This document shows, one piece after another, positions 26,987-35,511 of a DNA stretch of 64,000 bases. The DNA lies in NCBI RefSeq assembly GCF_003670115.1, contig NZ_QQTY01000004.1, forward strand, positions 434,001-498,000, in the 5' to 3' direction. A model generated the notes under the pieces. The model was not told the origin of the DNA. It saw only the letters and a list, made by a program, of their open reading frames with translations, and made no database searches. Made by a program: the position numbers and the translations under genes. This stretch comes from Natronorubrum halophilum. Its GTDB lineage: Archaea; Halobacteriota; Halobacteria; Halobacteriales; Natrialbaceae. Within the stretch, counting starts at the first letter, position 1; each line of letters starts with the position of its first letter.

Positions 26987-27946
26987 TCACTCCGCCGAGT
27001 CGGCCTCGGATGAGACGTCGCCCCCGTCGGGATACGGAATCTCGAGGGCTTGCCCGTCCTCGGGCACGAACACCTCGCCGTCGTACACCTCGCGGGCCTC
27101 CGCGAGGTGGTCGTCGGTGTGCCCCGCGTACCGCGAGGAGAGGTGCATCAGCGCCAGTCGCTTCGCGCCCGCTCGGCTGGCGATTTCGGCGGCCTGCCGA
27201 GCCGTCGAGTGGGCGGTCATTCCGGCGCGTTCGGCGCGGTCGTCGGCGAAGGTCGCGTCGTGGATCAGCAGGTCGGGTTCGTCCGCGATCTCGATCGTTT
27301 CCGTCGTGGGTCGCGTATCACCGGTGTAGACGATCGATCGGCCGGGGCGGGGCTCGCCGACGACCTGCTCGGGGTCGACGACGGTGCCGTCCTCGAGTTC
27401 GACGGACTCGCCCCGGTGGAGTTTCGAGAACTTCGGACCGACCGGCACGCCGAGCGATTCGGCGTGTTCGCGGTCGAACCGGCCCTTGCGGTCGTCCTCG
27501 ACGAGCGCGTACCCGACCGACCGGGCGTCGTGGTCGGTTTCGAAGGTACGAACCTCATACTCGTCGGCGCGGTAGGCGACGTCGCCGTCACCCACCTCGT
27601 TGATTCGCACCGAAAACGACGGCCGGTTGCCCAGGGCGTTCACCAGCGACTCGAGTTGGCGGCGCGTCCCGTGTGGGGCGTGGATCGTCAGGGGGTCCTC
27701 GCGGTCGTTAAAGGCCATGGTCTGGACGAGTCCGGGGATCCCGAGCACGTGGTCGCCGTGGAGGTGCGTGACGAACAGGTGCGAGATCGAAAATCCCGTT
27801 CCGAAGCGCATCATCTGGCGTTGGGTCCCCTCGCCGGCGTCGAACAGCAACTGGTCGCCCGCTCGAGCGACGAAGATGCTGCTCGGATTCCGTTCGGTCG
27901 TCGGAATCGCCCCCGCCGTCCCAAGAAACGTCACGCGCAGTGCCAT
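26987..27946 (-). CDS. rnz: Ribonuclease Z (tRNA 3'-processing endonuclease)
   Basis: Removes 3' trailers from tRNA precursors. The 319-residue short-form enzyme of the metallo-beta-lactamase fold has the N-terminal FLGTAGAIPTTERN, the zinc motif THLHGDHVLGIPG (about residues 60-72), later metal ligands in YTGDTRPT and HDATFADD, and the final LMHLSSRY. The exosite-like segment lies between residues 170 and 200. The start at 27946 gives the expected MALRVTFLGT. It follows the poly-gamma-glutamate operon after 78 bases on the same strand. Confidence 0.95.
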   Translation of the reverse strand: MALRVTFLGTAGAIPTTERNPSSIFVARAGDQLLFDAGEGTQRQMMRFGTGFSISHLFVTHLHGDHVLGIPGLVQTMAFNDREDPLTIHAPHGTRRQLESLVNALGNRPSFSVRINEVGDGDVAYRADEYEVRTFETDHDARSVGYALVEDDRKGRFDREHAESLGVPVGPKFSKLHRGESVELEDGTVVDPEQVVGEPRPGRSIVYTGDTRPTTETIEIADEPDLLIHDATFADDRAERAGMTAHSTARQAAEIASRAGAKRLALMHLSSRYAGHTDDHLAEAREVYDGEVFVPEDGQALEIPYPDGGDVSSEADSAE

Positions 27947-28024
27947 CGGTTGCTGTTCGGTCCGGGACGAGTATACGGTCTTCGAATCGGGACGAAAAAA
28001 TCGAACTCGAGGGGCGTTCGGTGG

Positions 28025-29125
28025 CTATCTGCAGCTACTGCTCAACTCGGCCGACTCGAGGTCGTCGTCGAACGCAGCGGCGACGCCGTAGGCGATCTCC
28101 TTCCAGTACGCTCGCCGGGTCGCGTAGCTCTGCGAGACGAAGATACTGTCGTCGCCCAGACGGTTGCTCAACATCGCGTCGGCGGTTCCCTTCGGTTCGT
28201 CGGGAAGCTCCGCCTCGACCGCACAGGGCGGTAGTGCTGCGTTGATCGAGTCGCGGACCGCCGCACGGAGCGTCTCGTCGGCAGTGCCGCCGATATCGAT
28301 TCCCGCCTCGCAGACGCCGCCGAAGTCGACTGAAACGTCGAAGTCGGTGTCGGCGATCCGGTCGAGTTTGGGGAACGATGCCGGAGAGAGTTCGGTCGAT
28401 GGGACGTACCAGCGGCGGAACGCCCCGGCGGCGGGGGTCGGCCCCCATCCGAGCGCCCGCCAGCTGGTCGCCGAAACGAGTTCGCTCGCGTAGGCTGCCT
28501 GTTCGTCGGTCCGGGGCTGCATTCCGCCGCCGTGTGGGGCGATCATGACGAGCGAACTGTCGCGCTCGTCGAGCTGTTCGATGAGTTCGCCCTGATCGCG
28601 CGCCTCCGGAACCGAGAGGTCGGCGGTCGGAATCGTCGTCGAGATGGCCGCTTCGAACTCGTCGTCCAGCGAATGCTCGCTCCGCGGGTCGGGACAGCTA
28701 TTCAGGGAGTCCGACGAGGGCTCGACCTGGGAGCCGAGATCGAGTCGGGACTTCGCGCTGTCCGCCATGCGAACGATATCGTCGGGTGCTTCCGGTCGGT
28801 CTTCGGCGACCGTGTACACCGAGAATTCGTCTGTTCTGTCGATTCGGACCTGCTGGCCGACCGAGAGATTCCTGGCGTCGAGGAGCCTCGGATCGGCCGA
28901 AATCGCCGTCCGGCTGTCGACGATATCGTCCTGTCCATCAGCTGGTTTGCATATGAGGCCGGTATCGTACGCTCCGTTACCGTCATAACGCGATACCGCC
29001 TCGTAGCTCCCGACGCCGAGCCCGAGCAGTGCGGGCGAGGCGAGGGCAACCCCGAGGAACTTTCGTCGCGACGATCGGGAACTGGTCTGTTCGTCAGTGT
29101 CGTTGTCAGTGGTTTCGTCTGTCAT
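28025..29125 (-). CDS. Tat-exported poly-gamma-glutamate hydrolase-like protein with altered metal site
   Basis: 366 residues: Tat signal SSRRKFLGVALASPALLG, then a domain of the DUF867/PghP family, zinc-dependent gamma-polyglutamate hydrolases with a carboxypeptidase-like fold. The family signature is recognisable as VMIAPHGGGMQPRTDEQA (about residues 191-208). From memory, PghP binds zinc through His and Glu in HGGGIE and a later His in a SFHG-like segment. Here the Glu is Gln, and the later segment reads VDFGGVCEAGIDIGG (about 264) with no His. The product may therefore bind rather than cut the polymer. Its gene overlaps pgsB by 4 bases, so its link to poly-gamma-glutamate is strong; its activity is uncertain. 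Confidence 0.75.
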   Translation of the reverse strand: MTDETTDNDTDEQTSSRSSRRKFLGVALASPALLGLGVGSYEAVSRYDGNGAYDTGLICKPADGQDDIVDSRTAISADPRLLDARNLSVGQQVRIDRTDEFSVYTVAEDRPEAPDDIVRMADSAKSRLDLGSQVEPSSDSLNSCPDPRSEHSLDDEFEAAISTTIPTADLSVPEARDQGELIEQLDERDSSLVMIAPHGGGMQPRTDEQAAYASELVSATSWRALGWGPTPAAGAFRRWYVPSTELSPASFPKLDRIADTDFDVSVDFGGVCEAGIDIGGTADETLRAAVRDSINAALPPCAVEAELPDEPKGTADAMLSNRLGDDSIFVSQSYATRRAYWKEIAYGVAAAFDDDLESAELSSSCR

Positions 29126-30411
29126 TGATGTGGGGCGATTGGATGTTCATCCGCTGTAGTCGTGTTCCGACTCTCCGAACCGTCCTCCGATTGGAGGGAC
29201 AGTTGCGGCGAGTCGAGCTGTTCGCTATCGGGTTCGGTGTGCTCGCGCTGTTCGACCGCCTCGTTCCGCCGCTGAATCTCGTCGTCGAGATCTCGCATGA
29301 ACGCTGCAACCGTGTTCCCCATGATGAGAAGCGGACAGCCGTCGGCGACTGCATCGTCGAGAACGTCGCCTGCGTCTTCAGCTTCCTCGTCGTGGACGAT
29401 GACCGGGAAACTGGTCTTCTCGGCGAACAGGTCCGCGTGGCCGCCAGCGACGCGCGCTTGATCGATCGCACCCTGATCGGCGAGCGACTCGAGATAGTCG
29501 CGGAACGAGGCGGTTCGAGCGCGGCGGTCGCGACGCAGGTAGACGAACGGCTGGATCACCTCGTCGTCGTCGACCAGCGACTGCCTGACGAGTTCCGTAC
29601 TCTCGACGTCGTTGACGTCGGCGGCGTTGAACACTCGTCCGCCGGGAATCGACTTCCAGTCGACGCGGAACTCCTCTAGCATGTCGTCGATCGCGCGATC
29701 CGACAGCGGCGGCTCGTCGATCGCCTCGAGGACGTTGTTGATGCCGTACACCGTCTCCGCACCCGGTAAGTCGCTGTGTTCGTCCGGAACGTCGACGTGA
29801 GAGATCGTCGCGCCGACCGTCTCGAGTTCGCGCTCGAGATACGCCTGTAGCCGCGGGTCCTGCTCGCCGCTGACGACGTGGGTTCCCTCGGGGGTCGCCC
29901 TGGCGAACGCGCGAGCGATGTCGGCGCGACTGCCGCCGAGCGTATCGCGGTGATCCTGACGAACGTTCGTCACGACGAGGACGTCGGGCTTCCCGAACGT
30001 CTCGTTCATCATCCGCGTCGTATAGTCCGTAATGCCCTGATTCTCGAGAATCAGCGCGTCCACGGGCGTATACTTGCGGAGTTCGCGAACGTTCTCGTAG
30101 AGCGTGACGCGCTCGCCGCGACTGATCTCGTTTTCCGTGCCGTCGTACAACGACAGCGGGTGGTTGCCGGTTATCTTCGCGTAGGCGTCGTACCCGCGGG
30201 ACCGAAGGACGTCGTACAACCGTTCGGTCGTACCGGACTTCCCGCGTGTCCCCGAGACGACGATGCGGACATCGATCTCTTCTAACCGTTGGCGGTGGTT
30301 ACCGCCGCGGTTGAACGGTTTTGTGAGTCGCTTTGCGATTCGTGTAAGCGGTTCAGTCACTGGTGGTTTCGGGTTGGGATATGACATCGGAGGAGAGTTA
30401 GGTATGTTCAT
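29122..30411 (-). CDS. pgsB: Poly-gamma-glutamate synthase subunit PgsB/CapB
   Basis: A Mur-ligase-like amide ligase that activates and joins glutamate with ATP. The 429-residue protein has the P-loop variant VVSGTRGKSGTTERLY (about residues 51-66), then YAKITGNHPLSLYDG and the conserved LILENQGI, DVLVVTNVRQDHRDTLG and INNVLEAI; PVIVHDEEAEDAG precedes an acidic C-terminal extension not needed for catalysis. It overlaps pgsC by 14 bases and the hydrolase-like gene by 4. It acts at the inner face of the membrane with PgsC. Confidence 0.9.
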   Translation of the reverse strand: MNIPNSPPMSYPNPKPPVTEPLTRIAKRLTKPFNRGGNHRQRLEEIDVRIVVSGTRGKSGTTERLYDVLRSRGYDAYAKITGNHPLSLYDGTENEISRGERVTLYENVRELRKYTPVDALILENQGITDYTTRMMNETFGKPDVLVVTNVRQDHRDTLGGSRADIARAFARATPEGTHVVSGEQDPRLQAYLERELETVGATISHVDVPDEHSDLPGAETVYGINNVLEAIDEPPLSDRAIDDMLEEFRVDWKSIPGGRVFNAADVNDVESTELVRQSLVDDDEVIQPFVYLRRDRRARTASFRDYLESLADQGAIDQARVAGGHADLFAEKTSFPVIVHDEEAEDAGDVLDDAVADGCPLLIMGNTVAAFMRDLDDEIQRRNEAVEQREHTEPDSEQLDSPQLSLQSEDGSESRNTTTADEHPIAPHQ

Positions 30412-31579
30412 GCGATCTGATACGTCGACGTTCCGTTGCGCTCGGTCGACGTCGTTCGAGTCGGATCGCAGTGATCGCGCCGGCGGTGATCGCGGCGGTG
30501 ATCGCGGTAGCTGCGACGCCGAGCTCGATGAGGCCTATGTCGACGAGTAATCCCGCCTCTGCCGGGGTAACCAGCAGTCCCAGGATGCCGAGGAAGAGGA
30601 CGAACGCGCACGCGGAGAGCGCGATCGACGTCGATCGGTGTTTCGGCGGCATCCGGTGGAGGTTGTACGCACCGATTCCGACCAGAATCGCCGTGAAGAA
30701 CAGGTGAAGCCCGGTAGTCACCGGTGCGACGATCGCGATCGGTATGGAACCGGCGACCGAAATCGCCAGTCCGGTTGCGAGCAACACCCGTCCGTACAGG
30801 AGCGTCCGGCGGTGAATCTGCGTGATCAACCAGTAGACGACTGCGAGTCCGACGACGTACAGCGGGAGCACCGAAGCCGACTGGAGCGTGAACAACGCCA
30901 GCAACGGTAAGGCGATGATTCCGTTGAGTCTGATCCCCCAGCGAAGATACACGCCCTCGGAGACGATCATCCCGACGAGGGTGGCGCCGAGAATCAACGA
31001 GAGCGATGCGTCGAGGGAGAACGTCGTTCCTCCCACTGCCGCCTGCTGGAGTGCAGCGATGTCAGAGCCATCACTGTACAACACCGGTGGCGTGTGGTGA
31101 CCGAGGTGTGGGGCCAGGCTGAGATTGACGAGCCCGGCACCAAGCCCGATCAGGCCGACCAGCGTCGCGGCGCTCAACAAGACGTCTTCCCGGCGTCGGT
31201 CCGAGTCGAGTTGATGGTAGTTGTACGCCGCCACGCCTGGGAGAATACTCCACACGAACGTGACGTCGGTGAACGTGAGTCCGGGGATACCGGCCAGCGT
31301 GAGTCCACCGAGAACGCCGAGCGGGACGATCATACTGATCCCCATGCTCGCCAGCAGAAGCTGACGCCCGAACAGGAAGGTTCGGCGCTGGAGAACCGTC
31401 AGACCGACGTAAGCGGCTACGGTGCCGAGTATGAACGCCGGAACCGCCACGAAATCGTACAGCGCGTACACTGCAAATAGCGGCACGACGAGAACTCCGG
31501 AGAGTCGAAGTCCGTACCACTGGACGATTCCGATTCCGATCAATAGTCCGAGTACTGTCAGTATCGCGGCAATGATCAT
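30398..31579 (-). CDS. pgsC: Double-length PgsC/CapC-like membrane protein
   Basis: 393 residues, about ten to twelve predicted helices, against about 150 for bacterial PgsC. The protein is an internal duplication. One unit has IGIVQWYGLRLSGVLVVPL and LQRRTFLFGRQLLLASMG (residues about 17-85). The second has EGVYLRWGIRLNGIIALPL and IHRRTLLYGRVLLATGLAI (about 210-280). Each unit matches the PgsC pattern of a Gly/Leu-rich helix and an Arg-Arg-Thr-Leu-x-Gly-Arg turn. It is the first gene of the operon. A fused pair could replace a homodimer of PgsC in the synthase. Confidence 0.8.
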   Translation of the reverse strand: MIIAAILTVLGLLIGIGIVQWYGLRLSGVLVVPLFAVYALYDFVAVPAFILGTVAAYVGLTVLQRRTFLFGRQLLLASMGISMIVPLGVLGGLTLAGIPGLTFTDVTFVWSILPGVAAYNYHQLDSDRRREDVLLSAATLVGLIGLGAGLVNLSLAPHLGHHTPPVLYSDGSDIAALQQAAVGGTTFSLDASLSLILGATLVGMIVSEGVYLRWGIRLNGIIALPLLALFTLQSASVLPLYVVGLAVVYWLITQIHRRTLLYGRVLLATGLAISVAGSIPIAIVAPVTTGLHLFFTAILVGIGAYNLHRMPPKHRSTSIALSACAFVLFLGILGLLVTPAEAGLLVDIGLIELGVAATAITAAITAGAITAIRLERRRPSATERRRIRSHEHT

Positions 31580-32202
31580 CGATTATCTACGTGAATCATC
31601 GTTCGATTTCGTTCAGTTCGACTACCACGGGTAACTGCTGTTGGCAGTGATACTGGCCTTTGGCGAACAAACGACCGACTGCGAAGGGTGCGATCATCGG
31701 TGCCGGTCGTTCGAGAGACAGCGTTCAGCGGCGGGGGCCTCATATATCCATACATCACAGATCCATAAATAAACTTTATCTAGCTAATATTTTATCTAAA
31801 TTTTGGGTGGTTTAGTATAATCACATATCTAAATAATCATATCGTGAAAGTAACAACGCCAGGAGACAAATAGGAATTCCTCGCGTATCTCGCTAGCCGT
31901 GGGTAGAAGTAATACGCATAAAGATTCCGGCCATCAGCTATTCACACAGGATAATATATAATTAAATTTCAGCAGTGACGAGAGATAACATATAGACCGA
32001 TAGCTATTCACAGACAAAGGCTCCGCCGATCGAGATCGATCGTCACATCCGAGTGATTTCGCGCGGTTTCAGATCGCACTGAATTACCGGTGCCAGCGAA
32101 TCACCTCGACGTTTTACATCCATGCGCCGTTAACCGACTATCAATGGTGTTCAACACCACTCGCGTGTCTCTTCGCGACTCCCATACAGTTAGATTTCCA
32201 CA
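31580..32202. promoter_or_regulatory. AT-rich divergent control region upstream of the pgs operon
   Basis: From about 31740 to 32010 the sequence becomes markedly AT-rich (runs such as AATAAACTTTATCTAGCTAATA and ATAATATATAATTAAATTTC, partly quoted), in sharp contrast with its surroundings. AGCTATTCACA occurs twice, at 31936-31946 and 32002-32012. There is no credible gene. It separates the pgs operon (minus) from the DUF7282 gene (plus), so it probably holds both promoters; where transcription starts is not clear because no TATA box sits close to the pgsC ATG. Confidence 0.55.
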
Positions 32203-33345
32203 ATGAGCACGAAATTGACGTTCGGAACCATCAAACGCGTCGGCGCGATCCTGATCGCGATCGTGATCGTCCTCGCCGCGGGAATCGTCGTCGGTCAGGC
32301 TCCCGCCCTGTTCGGCGTCGAGGACAACCCCGAGGCGTCGATCGAGTTCGAAGACCAACGCGGCGACGGGAGCTCCGTCGTCGTCGACGAGGTTTCCCTG
32401 TCGGATGGCGGCTTCGTTGTCATCAGGGACAGCGGTGACGAGCCACTCGCCGTCTCCGACTCCCTCGAGTCGGGTACTCACGAGAACATCACTATCGAAC
32501 GCGACGAAAACGAGGGTGACGAACTCGTCGGGCAGCTTAGCGCGACGGTCCACCAGGACGCACCCAGCGACGGAAGCTACACGTACGAGGAGAGCGACGG
32601 CGAGGAAGACCATCCCTACCTCGAGAACGGCTTCCCGGTTGCGGCCACCGCGACGGTAACGACGACCGAAGACGGCGGAGCACTGTCGGACTCGTTCACC
32701 GTCGACGGCCTTACCGCCCCGTCGTCGGCGAACACGAACGAAACGATCAACGTCACCGCCGAGGTCACCAATCCGACCGAGCTTGCGACCCAGCAAAACG
32801 TCGAATTCCGTCTCGACGGGACCGTCCTCGAGCAGCGGGCGCTGGAGCTCGACGCCGGGGAAACCCGCGAGATAACCTTCCGGATCGATACGAGCGGTAC
32901 GCCGCCCGGCGAACAGACGATCGGCGTCTACACCGAGCGGGACGGCGCGATCGAGACGATCGAACTCGAGTTCCACACCGACCCCGCAATCGAGGTGGTC
33001 GATACGAGCGATGACGGCGTCACGGTCGACACCGCGATCCCCGCAACGGGATTCGTCGGACTCGAGAACGAAGGCGGCGATCTGATCGGGACCAGCGACG
33101 AACTCGAGGCCGGCGAACACGACAACGTCACGGTGGCGTTCGACGAGAACGTCACGGTCGAGGACGACGAGGAACTCACCGCCGTGCTCTACGAGGGCGA
33201 TCCGGACGAGCGCGAAGCGGCGACGGCGATCGAACACGAGGGCGAACGCGTCGAAACGACGGTCACGCTCGCGGACGCGGCTGGCGATGACGAAGGCGAC
33301 ACCGGTGACGAAAACGCATCCGACGACGGCGAGGACGGAGCGTGA
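32203..33345 (+). CDS. Membrane-anchored surface protein with two DUF7282 domains
   Basis: 380 residues with an uncleaved-looking N-terminal helix (RVGAILIAIVIVLAAGIVVG, 12-31). Then come a DUF7282 domain (about 45-165: VDEVSLSDGGFVVIRDSG, SDSLESGTHENITIE), a CARDB-like beta-sandwich (about 170-265: NETINVTAEVTNPTELATQQ) and a second, shorter DUF7282 unit (about 275-370: TGFVGLENEGGDL, SDELEAGEHDNVTVAFDE). It ends in an Asp/Glu-rich tail. DUF7282 domains are common in haloarchaeal exported proteins. It is divergent from the pgs operon; a shared surface role is possible but not shown. Confidence 0.75.
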   Translation: MSTKLTFGTIKRVGAILIAIVIVLAAGIVVGQAPALFGVEDNPEASIEFEDQRGDGSSVVVDEVSLSDGGFVVIRDSGDEPLAVSDSLESGTHENITIERDENEGDELVGQLSATVHQDAPSDGSYTYEESDGEEDHPYLENGFPVAATATVTTTEDGGALSDSFTVDGLTAPSSANTNETINVTAEVTNPTELATQQNVEFRLDGTVLEQRALELDAGETREITFRIDTSGTPPGEQTIGVYTERDGAIETIELEFHTDPAIEVVDTSDDGVTVDTAIPATGFVGLENEGGDLIGTSDELEAGEHDNVTVAFDENVTVEDDEELTAVLYEGDPDEREAATAIEHEGERVETTVTLADAAGDDEGDTGDENASDDGEDGA

Positions 33346-33404
33346 GACGCGCGTCCGAAGACTAACCGACCGATTCTTACCCGACCCGCTCCTACCGACT
33401 GGCG

Positions 33405-34409
33405 ATGGACGCGCCGCTGTGGACCGACACCCACGCCCCCGAGCTGGCCGAGTTGCCACAGGACGACGCTCGCGAGTACTTACAGCGAGCCGTCGACGAG
33501 CCGATCAACCTGCTCCTCCAGGGGCCGCCCGGCAGCGGGAAGACGGCGGCGGCGCGCGCACTGGCTCGCGAGGCGCACGCGGATCCGGACAACGATCTGG
33601 TCGAGATCAACGTCGCCGACTTCTTCGGGCGGACCAAAACGGAGATCAAGAACGACCCTCGTTTCAAACAGTTCCTCGTCGGCCGGTCTGCGATGTCCAA
33701 GCGGGACATGATCAACCGCGTGCTCAAGGAATCCGCGAGCTACGCCTCCGTCTCCGGCGAGTACAAGACGATCCTGCTGGACAACGCCGAAGACGTCCGC
33801 GAGGACTTCCAGCAGGCCTTACGGCGGATCATGGAACAACACCACCGGACGACGCAGTTTATCATCGCAACCCGCCAGCCGACCAAGCTCATCCCACCGA
33901 TCCGCTCGCGGTGTTTCCCCGTCTCGCTGCGGGCTCCCTCGAGCCCCGAGATCGTCGCCGTCCTCGAGCGCATCGTCGAGCGGGAAGGCGTCGCGTACGA
34001 GGACGACGGTCTCGAGTTCGTCGCCGGCTACGCCAACGGCAACCTTCGGCAGGCGATCCTGGCGGCCCAGACGACCGTCGAGGACGAGGGCGAGCTCACG
34101 ATGAGCGCGGCGTACGAGACCATCGGCGAAGTCGGCCTCGAGGACGAAATCGAGGCGATGCTCGAGGACGCCGAAGCCGGCGAGTTCACGGACGCCCGGT
34201 CGACGCTGGACGACCTGCTCGTCGACGAGGGGTTAGACGGCGAGGAGGTCCTCGATTCGGTCCTCGGCGTGGCTCGCAAACGCTATCACGGCGAGAAACT
34301 GGCTCGAATGCACCGCCTGGCCGCGGATGTCGAGTTCGAGATGCACGAGGGCTCGAGCGACCGGATACATGTCTCGCACCTGTTGGCGGAACTCGGTCGA
34401 GACGCCTGA
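33405..34409 (+). CDS. Replication factor C small-subunit paralogue with altered Walker B
   Basis: 334 residues in the clamp-loader AAA+ layout: Walker A LLLQGPPGSGKTAAAR (about 37-52), Walker B region KTILLDNAEDVREDF, sensor 1 FIIATRQPT and the RFC box PPIRSRCFPVSL with the Arg finger. True RfcS has hhhDEAD at Walker B; here it is LLDNAED, so the catalytic Glu position is Asn. Haloarchaea carry more than one RFC small subunit, and this looks like the divergent RfcC-type form beside the standard RfcS at 54171. It may load the clamp but hydrolyse ATP poorly. Confidence 0.75.
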   Translation: MDAPLWTDTHAPELAELPQDDAREYLQRAVDEPINLLLQGPPGSGKTAAARALAREAHADPDNDLVEINVADFFGRTKTEIKNDPRFKQFLVGRSAMSKRDMINRVLKESASYASVSGEYKTILLDNAEDVREDFQQALRRIMEQHHRTTQFIIATRQPTKLIPPIRSRCFPVSLRAPSSPEIVAVLERIVEREGVAYEDDGLEFVAGYANGNLRQAILAAQTTVEDEGELTMSAAYETIGEVGLEDEIEAMLEDAEAGEFTDARSTLDDLLVDEGLDGEEVLDSVLGVARKRYHGEKLARMHRLAADVEFEMHEGSSDRIHVSHLLAELGRDA

Positions 34410-34429
34410 CGCGATACCGACCGGCTGCC

Positions 34430-34942
34430 TCACTCCACGTACGGCCGCTCGAGTGCGTTTTCACCGCCGATACGGCTGCTGATCCAGCGAGTGACGACGT
34501 CGAAGACGGTCACCACCGGCGACAGCGCACGTTCGACGAGCGAAACCGGCCGTGCAACGGTGATCGCCCACCGCTGGGCGTTTCCCAGTCCGTAGGACTT
34601 GGGGATGATTTCGCCGAAGATCAGGACGATGACGCTGACGACCACCGTCGCAGCGGTCACGGCGATGCCGGTGGGAAGGTAGGTGACGAAGACGACCGTC
34701 ACGATGCTCGAGAGCGCCACGTTGACGACGTTGTTGCCGACCAGCACCGTCACGAGCAGTCGGTGCGGATCGTCCCGCAACCGTTTGAGGGCGCTCGAAC
34801 GCGAGTCGGCAGTCGCCCGGTCGTCGATCCACTCGATCGGCAGCGAGAAAATAGCCGTTTCGGCGCTCGAGAAGAACGCGCTACAGACGAGTAGTACGAC
34901 GGTGGAAGCGAGTCCGAACCACGCCAGCGTGAGATCGACCAT
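34430..34942 (-). CDS. DUF21/CNNM-domain membrane protein without CBS domains
   Basis: 170 residues containing only the transmembrane CNNM domain: three to four helices with SAFFSSAETAIFSLP, the conserved LLVTVLVGNNVVNVALSSIV and IFGEIIPKSYGL. The longer neighbour at 35512-36912 has the same domain followed by CBS and CorC modules, with an almost identical DPHRLLVTVLVGNN segment. CNNM/CorC proteins are implicated in Mg2+ (or Co2+) efflux. The two genes probably arose by duplication. Confidence 0.8.
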   Translation of the reverse strand: MVDLTLAWFGLASTVVLLVCSAFFSSAETAIFSLPIEWIDDRATADSRSSALKRLRDDPHRLLVTVLVGNNVVNVALSSIVTVVFVTYLPTGIAVTAATVVVSVIVLIFGEIIPKSYGLGNAQRWAITVARPVSLVERALSPVVTVFDVVTRWISSRIGGENALERPYVE

Positions 34943-35042
34943 GCGCGCACTTTCGCAACAACACGCAAGAAGCCGTGGGTTTTATCGATCCCGACGAGTC
35001 CCAATACGGGACGTTATTCCCCTCCCGAGCGAACGAGCGGCT

Positions 35043-35486
35043 ATGCCAACCGTACTCGAGACGCGAATCGAAAACCGATTCCGCGTCCAGCCGAACCATG
35101 CGAACAACAACGAGACGCTTCACGGCGGCAACCTCATGAAGTGGCTCGACGAGGTCGGCGCGATGTCGGCGATGCGCTTTGCCGGCGAGACGTGCGTCAC
35201 CGCCCGCGTAAACGAACTCGACTTCGAACGGCCGATCGGAATCGGTGACACGGCGGTAGTCGAGGGATTCGTGTACGACGCCGGCCGAACGAGCGCCCAC
35301 GTCGGCCTCCGCGCGTGGCGCGAGGAGCCACGGACCGGCGAGCGAGAGCGGACGACCGAATCGTCGTTCACCTTCGTCGCGATCGACAAGGATAACTCGC
35401 CGGTGGCGGTCCCCGAACTGAGGGTTGACTCCGAACGAGGCGAGGAGCTTCGAGCGCGAATGCTCGCGGTCGAACCCGGCGAGTAA
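35043..35486 (+). CDS. Acyl-CoA thioesterase (hotdog fold)
   Basis: 147 residues from ATG 35043 (MPTVLETRIENRFRVQP). It has the YciA-type thioesterase motifs NETLHGGNLMKWLDEVGAM (catalytic Asp/Glu region) and a beta-sheet core ARVNELDFERPIGIGDTAVV. Such enzymes hydrolyse acyl-CoA thioesters; chain-length preference cannot be told. It lies between the two CNNM genes on the other strand, with no obvious operon. Confidence 0.85.
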   Translation: MPTVLETRIENRFRVQPNHANNNETLHGGNLMKWLDEVGAMSAMRFAGETCVTARVNELDFERPIGIGDTAVVEGFVYDAGRTSAHVGLRAWREEPRTGERERTTESSFTFVAIDKDNSPVAVPELRVDSERGEELRARMLAVEPGE

Positions 35487-35511
35487 CGGCCCGCGATCGC
35501 GAGCAAAACGG

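Noticed and set aside
26718-26990. 90-codon minus-strand frame between the DUF460 and rnz genes
   Set aside because: Arg- and Ser-rich, not acidic, and no start signals; looks like chance in GC-rich DNA.
31740-32012. AT-rich island as a replication origin
   Set aside because: No origin recognition box repeats with G-rich ends and no orc1/cdc6 gene nearby.
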